NCBI GenBank assembly: GCA_003354055.1
Contig: PIVQ01000113.1
Location: 1 to 14,498, forward strand
Reading direction: 5' to 3'
Length of the DNA stretch: 14,498 bases
From: Desulfobacteraceae bacterium
GTDB taxonomy: Bacteria > Desulfobacterota > Desulfobacteria > Desulfobacterales > Desulfobacteraceae
In this document: one piece after another, positions 6,221 to 13,594 of the stretch
Position numbering within the stretch: position 1 is the first letter of the stretch
Layout: each line of letters starts with the position of its first letter
Position numbers and translations under genes: made by a program
Notes under the pieces: generated by a model
The model's database searches: none
What the model was told of the DNA's origin: nothing
Seen by the model: the letters and a program-made list of their open reading frames with translations, nothing else

Positions 6221-7636
6221 ATGACTAAACATCAAATTCTCATTGTCGATGACAGTCAGATGATGCGTAACGTGATTAAAGGATATCTGGCTGAATTTGA
6301 TTGTGTAACTGTTGAAGCATCTGACGGTGAAATGGGATTTTCCCTGGCTCAAAATAAACATTTTGATTTAATTATCACTGATGTTGAAATGCCCCTGAAA
6401 AACGGTATTGAGTTATGCCAGGATCTGAAAAAGAATCCGGCAACCTGCGGCATCCCCATTATTATTATCAGCTCATTTAGTTCAGAGAAAGACATTCATG
6501 CAGGTTTTCAGGCTGGTGCTTCTGCTTACCTTTCAAAAGATGAGGTGCCCAATCAACTTTTCAGTACAGTTGAGGAAATCCTTTCCAAATCTAATTTTAA
6601 TGTGACCAAACTCATCATGATTGTCGATGATTCAGCATTGATCAGGCGGTTGGTTGGTACTGAATTGTCAAAGGAAGGGTATCAGACTCTCGCTGCGGAA
6701 AACGGACTGGACGCGCTGGTAAAGCTAAAAAATCATCGGCCTGATTTAATCATTTCCGATATTGATATGCCGGTAATGAATGGATTTGAGTTTTGTGAGG
6801 CTGTTCAGGCAGACGCCATGTTAAATTCCATTCCGGTCATCGTGATGAGTGCAAATAGTGACCGGGGCCATATGCAGCGGATGCTTCAACGGGGTGTCCA
6901 GGCATATCTCGTAAAACCCTTTAATATGGATCAGCTATCCATCCTTGTAGATAAGCTGCTTTCAGATCATTTTGTCATGCTGCTCAAAGACCGGGAGCGG
7001 CTGGATTCGGAAAGGCGCATGATGCTGGCCAGCATTACCAGCCTTGTAAATGCATTGGAAGCACGGGACTGGTATACCAAAGGTCATTCAACAGCAGTTG
7101 CCGGTATCGCATCAGCACTGGCAGAGCTTTCCGGGGCTTCCAAGGAAGAGGTTCAGACCGTACTCATTGGCGGTCATCTGCATGATATCGGTAAGATCGG
7201 AATTCGCGACACCGTGCTGCTGAAGCCTGACCGGTTGAATGATGAGGAATTTACACTTATCAAACAGCATCCTGTTATCGGGGCTAATATTTTATCACCC
7301 ATAGAAAGTCTGAAAGACATTATCCCCATGGTGAAGCACCACCATGAACGCATGGATGGTAAAGGATATCCAGACGGGCTTAAGGGTTCTCAAATCCCTT
7401 TGTGGGCACGTATGACGTCGGTTGCTGATACTTTCCATGCTTTGACCAGCAACCGGCCCTACCGCACTGGTGTCAAAGTTGAGAATGCCCTGCAGATTAT
7501 CGAGGATGTCAGGGATACACAATTGTGCCCGGACTGTGTGGACCTGTTCATAACCTGGATTAAAACAGATAATGCTGAAAAGTTGTATCTTGATGAAAAT
7601 GCCAGTTTTAAAAAGCATATGCTGATGGCAAATTAA
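6221..7636 (+). CDS. Dual-receiver HD-GYP protein (c-di-GMP phosphodiesterase)
   Basis: 471 residues from ATG 6221 (MTKHQILIVDD). The in-frame TTG at 6209 sits too close to AAAGGG (6201-6206) to use it. Receiver 1 (about 4-122): D10-D11, phospho-acceptor D54 in ITDVEMP, K106 in LSKDE. Receiver 2 (about 130-250): D136-D137, D180 in ISDIDMP, K232 in VKP. A helical linker (LLKDRERLDSERR) leads to an HD-GYP domain: YTKGHS (H289), LHDIGKIGI (HD 321-322), KQH, HHHERMDGKGYPDGLKG and VADTFHAL. All catalytic ligands are present, so hydrolysis of c-di-GMP is expected, with two phosphorylation inputs. No cognate kinase is adjacent. The gene is bracketed by two copies of the LysR 3' end. Confidence 0.95.
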   Translation: MTKHQILIVDDSQMMRNVIKGYLAEFDCVTVEASDGEMGFSLAQNKHFDLIITDVEMPLKNGIELCQDLKKNPATCGIPIIIISSFSSEKDIHAGFQAGASAYLSKDEVPNQLFSTVEEILSKSNFNVTKLIMIVDDSALIRRLVGTELSKEGYQTLAAENGLDALVKLKNHRPDLIISDIDMPVMNGFEFCEAVQADAMLNSIPVIVMSANSDRGHMQRMLQRGVQAYLVKPFNMDQLSILVDKLLSDHFVMLLKDRERLDSERRMMLASITSLVNALEARDWYTKGHSTAVAGIASALAELSGASKEEVQTVLIGGHLHDIGKIGIRDTVLLKPDRLNDEEFTLIKQHPVIGANILSPIESLKDIIPMVKHHHERMDGKGYPDGLKGSQIPLWARMTSVADTFHALTSNRPYRTGVKVENALQIIEDVRDTQLCPDCVDLFITWIKTDNAEKLYLDENASFKKHMLMAN

Positions 7637-7710
7637 CCAGACAACTTAGGCAGACCCATCTCCTTTTACCATGTTCATAAAGGACTGCATGCAATTACAC
7701 GAGGCGGGAA

Positions 7711-7805
7711 AATTTACCCCACACCGAATTCAGAGGGTTTGAGCCGGGTGAGATAATCGATCAGGGCCTTGTTCTTTTCAAATTCCAATTTTTCTTTTTT
7801 GATAA
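7711..7805 (-). repeat. Original copy of the LysR 3'-end direct repeat
   Basis: Partner of the repeat at 5953-6047. The 56-base identical core is 7729-7784, inside the last codons of the intact LysR gene. Together the two copies bracket the dual-receiver HD-GYP gene in the same orientation, as at the ends of an integrated or duplicated segment. Confidence 0.85.
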
Positions 7806-8610
7806 AAATATTGAAATGGTCGGCGCCGGGTTTGATTCCGGGAAAGGGATCCACGAGGATTTTTTCTTCAAGTTCCCGGATCACCGTGTATTTGGGGACA
7901 AATCCGATGCCCAGTCCTGAAATGGCGCCGTTTATGATGCCCCGGATATGGTTGATCTGCACCACATTCTTTAAACAGGCCTGTTTGTCTCCGGGAATGG
8001 CCGTAAGAAAGTTTCTCCACCAGACCAGTTGTTTATCGTTGGACAGGATATTTATCCGCTCCAGATCCTCCAGAGCATAAATCTCATGGGATTGAATAAA
8101 TTCCGGTGATGCAATGGTCACATATTGTTCCTGAAACAGGTATATGGTTTTAAGGTTTGGCAGGGAATGAGGAATACAGTCAATGACCAGGTCTACCTCA
8201 TCCCGGGCCAGCGGGGCTTCCAGATGATGGGAAAAGTAAAAGTCCAGGTGGATTTCCGGATGGGCATCCAGAAAGGACCGGATATGGTTGACCAGGATGC
8301 TTGTGCCGAATTCCACCGTGCTGCCCAGACGGATGCGTACCCGGGCCTCATGTCTGTAACGGGAGATCTCCTGATCGGCCTTTTCAATTTCGTAGAATAT
8401 TTTTTCACAGGAACGATACAGGGCATGACCGGCCGGCGTCAGGTCCAGCACTTTTCCCCTGCGGTTGAGCAGGGGGGTGTCAATGGAGGTTTCCAGTTTT
8501 TTTATGGCATGGCTGACCGCAGACTGGGTAACAAACAGCAACTCGGCAGCCTGGGTAAAGTTTTTGACCTTGGCCAGAGTAAAAAAGGTTTTAAGGTGAT
8601 AAAGATCCAT
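7714..8610 (-). CDS. LysR-family transcriptional regulator
   Basis: 298 residues, normal length. The N-terminal winged helix-turn-helix (1-60) has the classic LysR pattern: MDLYHLKTFFTLAKVKNFTQAAELLFVTQSAVSHAIKKLE-type helices followed by TPLLNRRGK and LTPAGHALY. A linker helix and a periplasmic-binding-like effector domain (about 90-290) follow. ATG at 8610 fits the family start; no strong Shine-Dalgarno is visible. It is divergent from the aldehyde dehydrogenase operon, with 114 bases and a 13-bp palindrome between the starts. It is therefore the likely activator of that operon and its own repressor, as is common for this family. The effector may be a semialdehyde, proline or lysine-type metabolite, which is inference only. 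The 3' end of the gene is duplicated at 5953-6047. Confidence 0.94.
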   Translation of the reverse strand: MDLYHLKTFFTLAKVKNFTQAAELLFVTQSAVSHAIKKLETSIDTPLLNRRGKVLDLTPAGHALYRSCEKIFYEIEKADQEISRYRHEARVRIRLGSTVEFGTSILVNHIRSFLDAHPEIHLDFYFSHHLEAPLARDEVDLVIDCIPHSLPNLKTIYLFQEQYVTIASPEFIQSHEIYALEDLERINILSNDKQLVWWRNFLTAIPGDKQACLKNVVQINHIRGIINGAISGLGIGFVPKYTVIRELEEKILVDPFPGIKPGADHFNIFIKKEKLEFEKNKALIDYLTRLKPSEFGVG

Positions 8611-8617
8611 AAGTATG

Positions 8618-8657
8618 AGTAAAATTCATATTAATGATAAATATTATGAATTTTACT
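8618..8657. promoter_or_regulatory. Probable LysR operator in divergent promoter region
   Basis: AGTAAAATTCATA (8618-8630) and TATGAATTTTACT (8645-8657) are perfect 13-bp inverted arms around a 14-base spacer. Two T-N11-A LysR-box patterns (8625-8637 and 8638-8650) lie within it, back to back. It sits 7 bases from the LysR start and 67 bases from the ALDH7 start, the expected position for a regulator controlling both. Binding is inferred, not shown. Confidence 0.7.
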
Positions 8658-8710
8658 TTAGCAAGGCCATGGCTATATTACAAGGAGAATCATTCTTTCA
8701 TTTATAGTTT

Positions 8711-8717
8711 AAGGAGG
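8711..8717 (+). promoter_or_regulatory. Strong ribosome binding site of ALDH7 gene
   Basis: AAGGAGG, a full Shine-Dalgarno sequence, lies 7 bases before the ATG at 8725. This fixes the start of the aldehyde dehydrogenase and suggests high expression. Confidence 0.85.
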
Positions 8718-8724
8718 CATAGCC

Positions 8725-10290
8725 ATGGAGCACGGTTTGGATCAGGCAAGCATCGCTAATATTTTGGACACGCTGGGAATAAAACCCGTCAATTTCGGTG
8801 CCACATCAGGCAGCAGCCAGGGGTGGATTGAGACAAGCGGTCCTGAATTGACCAGTTTCTCTCCCATTAACGGCCGGCCCATTGCAAAGATTTTGATGGC
8901 TGACCGGGACGCCTATGAAACCCTTATGAACCGGGCCCAGGAGGCCTTTAAATCCTTCCGCATGATGCCGGCGCCCAAACGGGGTGAGATGGTTCGTGAA
9001 ATCGGCAATGCCCTGAGGGAAAAGAAAGAGGCACTTGGCGCACTTGTTTCCCTGGAGGCCGGTAAAATAAGGGCTGAAGGTCTGGGGGAAGTCCAGGAGA
9101 TGATCGATATTGCCGACTTTGCAGTGGGCTTAAGTCGTCAGCTTTACGGCCTGACCATGCATTCCGAGAGGCCCATGCACCGGATGTACGAACAATGGCA
9201 TCCTTTAGGGATTGTCGGTATTATCACGGCTTTTAATTTTCCTGCGGCTGTATGGTCCTGGAATGCATTGCTGGCTGGTGTCTGCGGTGATGCAAATCTA
9301 TTTAAGCCCAGTTCCAAAACCCCCCTGACCGCCATTGCCATCCAGAATGTCATTGCCCCTGTTGTGGACCAATACGGGGTGGACGGGATTTTTAATATGG
9401 TCATCGGATCCAGAAACGATGTGGGTGAGCCCATGCTACATGATCCGCGCATCCCTTTGATTTCCGCAACGGGCAGTACTGCCATGGGTAAACATGTGGG
9501 CAAAGTTGTCGGCGGCCGTCTGGGCCGGACCCTTTTGGAACTTGGGGGCAACAATGCCATCATCGTGACGGAAGATGCCGACATGGACATGGCCATCCGG
9601 GCCACTCTGTTTGGTGCAGTGGGGACTGCCGGTCAGCGCTGTACTTCCACCCGGCGGATCATCATTCAGTCTTCGGTAAAAGAGATCTTTGTCAGTCGTT
9701 TGATTGCTGCCTACAGGCAGGTTACGATCGGTAATCCTCTGGATGATGCGACACTCATGGGCCCCCTGATTGACGACCAGGCAGCCCTTGCCATGGACAA
9801 TGCCCTTGAGGCCGCCGTTCAGCAGGGCGGTGAGATCCTTTACGGCGGCGGCAGGAAAACCGTAGACGGTCTTGAGCAGGGCAGCTATGTGGTACCGGCT
9901 GTTGTTTTAGCCCAAAACGAGTTTTCCATTGTTCAGGAAGAAACCTTTGCCCCCATTCTTTATATTATCGAGTACGATACTTTTGACCAGGCGTTGGAGA
10001 TTCATAATAACGTCCCCCAGGGCCTGTCCTCTGCCGTGTTTACCAACTCCGTTCAATATCAGGAGGGCTTTCTCTCACACAGGGGATCGGACTGCGGTAT
10101 TGCCAATGTGAATATCGGTACCTCAGGTGCTGAGATTGGCGGGGCCTTCGGCGGTGAAAAAGAGACCGGCGGCGGCCGTGAATCCGGGTCAGATGCCTGG
10201 AAAATTTATATGAGACGTCAAACCAACACCATTAACTGGGGCCGGGACCTTCCCCTGGCCCAGGGAATTGAATTTAATATCAGCGAGTAA
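8725..10290 (+). CDS. ALDH7-family aldehyde dehydrogenase (aminoadipate-semialdehyde / P6C dehydrogenase type)
   Basis: 521 residues, full length for ALDH7 (antiquitin/AmaB), which oxidises alpha-aminoadipate semialdehyde, in equilibrium with piperideine-6-carboxylate, to aminoadipate with NAD+ in lysine breakdown. Visible markers: AEGLGEVQEMIDIADFAVGLSR (115-137) with the substrate-carboxylate Glu region, SERP (147-150), GIITAFNFPAAVWSWN with N171, LELGGNN with catalytic E272, GTAGQRC with nucleophile C306 and the preceding R305, EETFAP, and the ALDH7 signature SGAEIGGAFGGEKETGGGRESGSD (467-490). The start is set by AAGGAGG. It is first in an operon with a P5C dehydrogenase, under a divergent LysR gene. 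The gene's stop codon lies in a tandem repeat. Subfamily call is strong; the in vivo substrate could be another semialdehyde because no other lysine-pathway gene is visible. Confidence 0.93.
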   Translation: MEHGLDQASIANILDTLGIKPVNFGATSGSSQGWIETSGPELTSFSPINGRPIAKILMADRDAYETLMNRAQEAFKSFRMMPAPKRGEMVREIGNALREKKEALGALVSLEAGKIRAEGLGEVQEMIDIADFAVGLSRQLYGLTMHSERPMHRMYEQWHPLGIVGIITAFNFPAAVWSWNALLAGVCGDANLFKPSSKTPLTAIAIQNVIAPVVDQYGVDGIFNMVIGSRNDVGEPMLHDPRIPLISATGSTAMGKHVGKVVGGRLGRTLLELGGNNAIIVTEDADMDMAIRATLFGAVGTAGQRCTSTRRIIIQSSVKEIFVSRLIAAYRQVTIGNPLDDATLMGPLIDDQAALAMDNALEAAVQQGGEILYGGGRKTVDGLEQGSYVVPAVVLAQNEFSIVQEETFAPILYIIEYDTFDQALEIHNNVPQGLSSAVFTNSVQYQEGFLSHRGSDCGIANVNIGTSGAEIGGAFGGEKETGGGRESGSDAWKIYMRRQTNTINWGRDLPLAQGIEFNISE

Positions 10291-10326
10291 ATCAGCGAGT
10301 AAATCAGCGAGTAAATCAGTGAGGAT
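10279..10326 (+). repeat. 12-bp tandem repeat spanning the ALDH7 stop codon
   Basis: Unit ATCAGCGAGTAA occurs three times exactly (10279-10290, 10291-10302, 10303-10314), then a degenerate fourth (ATCAGTGAGGAT, 10315-10326). Each exact unit reads Ile-Ser-Glu-stop in the ALDH7 frame, so the stop codon is repeated three times. The degenerate unit supplies the GAGG (10321-10324) that serves the next gene's ATG at 10331. Replication slippage is the probable origin. Confidence 0.95.
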
Positions 10327-10330
10327 TAAA

Positions 10331-11962
10331 ATGACTAACAGCGTATTTACACTTCCGGAACCCTATAATGAACCCATAAAAACCTTTGCACCGGGAAGTC
10401 CTGAGCGGGGACTGCTCAAGTCGGAACTTGAGCGCCAGATGGATGTTCAGGTGGAGGTGCCGGTCATTATAAACGGCCAAGCCGTTCACACGGGAAATGT
10501 TCAGGATATTGTATGCCCCCATGACCACGGTCATGTGCTGGGCAGTTTCCATAAGGCAGGCGATGATGAGATCCATGCTGCCATTGATGCGGCCATGGCA
10601 GCCAAGCCGGCATGGGAGGCCATGGACTGGCAGGAGAGGGCTGCAATTTTTCTCAAGGCAGCAGATCTTATTTCCCAGAAGTATACCCATAAATTCAATG
10701 CCGCCACCATGCTGGGCCAGTCCAAGAATGCCTTTCAGGCGGAAATTGACAGCACCTGCGAACTGGTTGATTTTTTACGGTTCAATGTTAAATTCATGGA
10801 AGAGATTTATTCAGTCCAGCCCAGATCGGATCACGGGGTGTGGAACCGCACCGAGTACCGGCCCCTGGAAGGCTTTGTCTTTGCCTTAAGCCCCTTTAAC
10901 TTTACCGCCATTGCGGCAAATCTTTGCACCGCCCCTGCCATGATGGGGAATACCGTGGTGTGGAAACCCGCCTCCACAGCGGTGCTGTCCGGTTATTTCA
11001 TTATGGAGATCTTTAAGGAAGCCGGACTGCCTGACGGGGTTATTAATTTTATTCCGGGCAGAGGTTCTAAGATCGGTAACATCCTTCTTGGTCATAGGGA
11101 TCTGGCCGGTATTCATTTCACCGGATCCACCGGGGTCTTCCAGAATCTGTGGCAGAAAACAGGAGAAAACATTGATACCTATAAATCCTATCCAAGGATT
11201 GTGGGGGAGACCGGCGGCAAGGATTATATTTTTGTTCATCCTTCGGCCAATGCGGATCAGGTAGCGACTGCCGCTGTCCGCGGTGCCTTTGAATACCAGG
11301 GCCAGAAATGCTCGGCCTGTTCCAGGCTTTATCTACCCGAGTCCCTCTGGTCTGAGGTTGAAGAAAAACTAAGAGACCAGATGTCCGAAATCCAAATGGG
11401 ACCGGTGACGGAATTTAAAAACTTTGTCAATGCCGTAATTGATGAACGGGCCTTTGATACCATTGACGGGTTTATTGCCAGGGCTGAGAAGGCGGATACC
11501 GCCGAGGTGATCATCGGAGGAGAACGGGACAAATCTCATGGCTATTTTATAGAACCCACGGTGATCCTTGCCAAGGATCCGGGATATGAAACCATGGCAG
11601 AGGAGATTTTCGGTCCGGTGCTCACCCTCTATGTTTACCCGGATGAGGCTCTGGAAGAAACCCTGGATATCCTGGATAACACCTCAGCCTACGCCCTGAC
11701 AGGAGCCATCTTTGCCCGGGACCGGGGGATCGTAAACACTCTGATGGCAAGACTCGCCCATACCGCAGGAAATTTTTATATCAATGACAAACCCACTGGT
11801 GCGGTGGTAGGGCAGCAACCCTTTGGCGGCTCCCGTAAGAGCGGTACCAATGACAAGGCCGGCAGCCATCTGAACCTCATGCGCTGGACCTCGCCTCGAA
11901 CCATCAAAGAGACCTTTTTAGCGCCTGAGGATTTCCGTTATCCTTTTATGGGAGATGAATAA
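10331..11962 (+). CDS. 1-pyrroline-5-carboxylate dehydrogenase (L-glutamate gamma-semialdehyde dehydrogenase, ALDH4 type)
   Basis: 543 residues from ATG 10331, with GAGG 6 bases upstream. The in-frame TTG at 10268 would only add a low-complexity SASK repeat translated from the tandem repeat. N-terminal EPYNEPIKTFAPGSPER and GVWNRTEYRPLEGFVFALSPFNFTAIAANL are typical of the stand-alone bacterial/eukaryotic ALDH4A1-like P5C dehydrogenases. The active site shows N190 (SPFNF), E293 (VGETGGKD), nucleophile C327 (EYQGQKCSACSR) and EEIFGPVL (E425). The reaction is oxidation of glutamate semialdehyde to glutamate with NAD+, the last step of proline and arginine/ornithine catabolism. No proline dehydrogenase gene is adjacent. 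It is cotranscribed with the ALDH7 gene, 40 bases apart. Confidence 0.94.
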   Translation: MTNSVFTLPEPYNEPIKTFAPGSPERGLLKSELERQMDVQVEVPVIINGQAVHTGNVQDIVCPHDHGHVLGSFHKAGDDEIHAAIDAAMAAKPAWEAMDWQERAAIFLKAADLISQKYTHKFNAATMLGQSKNAFQAEIDSTCELVDFLRFNVKFMEEIYSVQPRSDHGVWNRTEYRPLEGFVFALSPFNFTAIAANLCTAPAMMGNTVVWKPASTAVLSGYFIMEIFKEAGLPDGVINFIPGRGSKIGNILLGHRDLAGIHFTGSTGVFQNLWQKTGENIDTYKSYPRIVGETGGKDYIFVHPSANADQVATAAVRGAFEYQGQKCSACSRLYLPESLWSEVEEKLRDQMSEIQMGPVTEFKNFVNAVIDERAFDTIDGFIARAEKADTAEVIIGGERDKSHGYFIEPTVILAKDPGYETMAEEIFGPVLTLYVYPDEALEETLDILDNTSAYALTGAIFARDRGIVNTLMARLAHTAGNFYINDKPTGAVVGQQPFGGSRKSGTNDKAGSHLNLMRWTSPRTIKETFLAPEDFRYPFMGDE

Positions 11963-12089
11963 GCCTCCGCCAGACAAATAAGCACCGGTCACCCTGACGG
12001 GAAAAGATGGAAAACAGCAATACTTGCTTGTCTTTTGTCTTTCCCGGTATTATCATTTCGTAAATTGATTTTCAGCAGAAGGGGTGACC

Positions 12090-13199
12090 GTGGCTAATTT
12101 GAAGCAAAAATTATCTCCGCGAGTTGTCAAGGACCTTAAAAAACGGTCATTCGTGGGGATATTTATCTATACCGTTGCACTTTGCGTGGTATTGTTCGCG
12201 GACGGGTATTATTTCCGTCACCCTGCTTTTTCAAATCAATTTCTTGCCCTGATCACCGGGATTTGCCTTCTTCGCCTAGTTCATCGTCTGGTTGACCTAT
12301 GGGTGCCGCCCAGGTTGGAAATGGCAAATACGTTTTTGTTTTTAGCCGGTCTTGCCCTTACCGCCCTGATCTGGGGAATCGGGTCCGCAGCCTTCATGGC
12401 CCAGCCCGGAGAGGTGAATATTCAACTTCTCATGCTGGTCTGCACCATCGGTATCTGTTCAGGGGGATGTACGGCTTACAGCCCCAGTCTCCTGCTTGCC
12501 CTGGTATTTAATTTTTTCATTCTCTGGCCCGGTATTTTTTCCTTTTTTGTCCAGGGTACAAATGTGCCCCTGGCCATTCTGTTTATCATGTTTTCCACCT
12601 ATATGGCGCTCATGTCCATTAGGGTAAATGCAGAGTACTGGATTGCTCTGGAAAATGAGGCACTTCTGGAGCAAAAATCCAAAGACCTTGAGAAGTTGTC
12701 CAACATGGACGGCCTGACCGGATTATACAACCGCAGGTACTTTGATACGGCTTTGGAGGTGAACTGGCAGGCTGCAGTCCGGAATAAAACCCGTCTGGCC
12801 CTGATCATCTGCGATATTGATTTTTTCAAGAAGGTCAATGATAAGTTCGGTCATCTGGCCGGGGATGAATATTTAAGAACAATTGCCCGCAGTCTTAATC
12901 AGGTGTTTAAACGTAAGACCGATATTGTGGCAAGATTCGGGGGTGAAGAATTCGTGATTCTGATCTCCGATGCCCAAAAAGAGGGGAGTGTCCATCTAGC
13001 CGAAGCCTTTAGACAGCAGATGGAAGAGACCCGCCTGCAGTTTGAATCCCATACCATAAAGGCCACAGTGAGTTTAGGCCTGGCAGAGATAATGCCCGGG
13101 CCCGGCCAGGAACGCGATACCCTCATTGCACAAGCAGATGCCATGCTGTACGAGGCAAAACACAAGGGCCGGAACCGGGTGATGGTTTACAAGTCTTAA
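12090..13199 (+). CDS. Membrane diguanylate cyclase (GGDEF) with I-site
   Basis: 369 residues from GTG 12090, chosen because AAGGGG ends about 6 bases upstream; GTG 12084 directly abuts that site. Six hydrophobic helices (about residues 20-38, 49-68, 81-101, 110-128, 131-153, 159-178) form a membrane input region without a recognised extracellular domain. A short coil (ENEALLEQKSKDLEKLSNMDGLTG) leads to the GGDEF domain (about 205-369): DGLTGLYNRR, metal-binding D242 in CDIDFFKKVND, active-site GGEEF (284-288), and RKTD at 275-278, five residues before it, as an inhibitory I-site. It should make c-di-GMP from 2 GTP and be product-inhibited. It opposes the two HD-GYP proteins in the window. 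It is 127 bases after the ALDH operon and probably separately transcribed. Confidence 0.94.
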   Translation: MANLKQKLSPRVVKDLKKRSFVGIFIYTVALCVVLFADGYYFRHPAFSNQFLALITGICLLRLVHRLVDLWVPPRLEMANTFLFLAGLALTALIWGIGSAAFMAQPGEVNIQLLMLVCTIGICSGGCTAYSPSLLLALVFNFFILWPGIFSFFVQGTNVPLAILFIMFSTYMALMSIRVNAEYWIALENEALLEQKSKDLEKLSNMDGLTGLYNRRYFDTALEVNWQAAVRNKTRLALIICDIDFFKKVNDKFGHLAGDEYLRTIARSLNQVFKRKTDIVARFGGEEFVILISDAQKEGSVHLAEAFRQQMEETRLQFESHTIKATVSLGLAEIMPGPGQERDTLIAQADAMLYEAKHKGRNRVMVYKS

Positions 13200-13202
13200 A
13201 GT

Positions 13203-13364
13203 TTATTTGTTCTTTGCAATCACCCATATGGCATGGACAATGCCGGGAATGAACCCCAGAAGGGTGAGAAGAATATTCAGCCAGAAATGCTTGCCAAGCC
13301 CCACCTGAAGAAATACTCCCAGGGGAGGAAGAAGAATCGCAACAATGATTTTCACCAATTCCAT
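13203..13364 (-). CDS. Pmp3/YqaE-family small membrane protein, 53 aa
   Basis: The - strand encodes MELVKIIVAILLPPLGVFLQ, then VGLGKHFWLNILLTLLGFIPGIVHAIWVIAKNK. This is the full Pmp3/YqaE (UPF0057) pattern: two hydrophobic helices, LPPLGVFLQ in the first, FWLNILLTLLGFIPGIVHAIW in the second, and a lysine-rich end. ATG at 13362-13364 has AAAAGGAGC just upstream, so both start and length are well supported. The family comprises small inner-membrane proteins linked to salt and osmotic stress and membrane potential; the molecular role is not well defined. The stop lies 3 bases from the stop of the diguanylate cyclase, in convergent orientation, with no terminator hairpin between. Confidence 0.93.
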   Translation of the reverse strand: MELVKIIVAILLPPLGVFLQVGLGKHFWLNILLTLLGFIPGIVHAIWVIAKNK

Positions 13365-13525
13365 GTCTGCTCCTTTTGATTTTCAAATTAGTAATCTTAT
13401 ATTTATACGCCTGTTTCAAAAGAAAACCCATAAATAAATTGGACAAACCAGGGGTTTGCACTTACCTTGTCACCCAAGTTTGTGAATGCATATCCTGACA
13501 GGGGTATATTTTAAAATTAACGGGG

Positions 13526-13545
13526 CCTGGACGTAAGGTTCCAGG
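13526..13545 (+). other. Small hairpin upstream of FKBP gene
   Basis: CCTGGA (13526-13531) and TCCAGG (13540-13545) form a 6-bp stem with an 8-base loop, about 50 bases before the FKBP start. It may lie in the 5' leader of the transcript. No T-run follows; function is unknown. Confidence 0.35.
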
Positions 13546-13594
13546 ATATCAGATCCGGCTCATATCGGTATGGGGGTCTGGAAGGAAAACAACT

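Noticed and set aside
8125..8622. 165-aa open frame on the + strand
   Set aside because: It lies antisense within the LysR gene, whose protein is clearly conserved.
9144..9605. 153-aa open frame on the - strand
   Set aside because: Antisense to ALDH7; low-complexity composition follows from the codon pattern of the real gene.
10268..10330. Upstream TTG start giving an N-terminal SASK repeat on P5C dehydrogenase
   Set aside because: The extension is a translation of the intergenic tandem repeat and overlaps ALDH7; ATG 10331 has a proper ribosome site and fits the family.
11963..12089. Possible terminator between P5C dehydrogenase and the cyclase
   Set aside because: The GGGAAAAGA / TCTTTCCCGG pairing is imperfect and distant, with no adjacent T-run.
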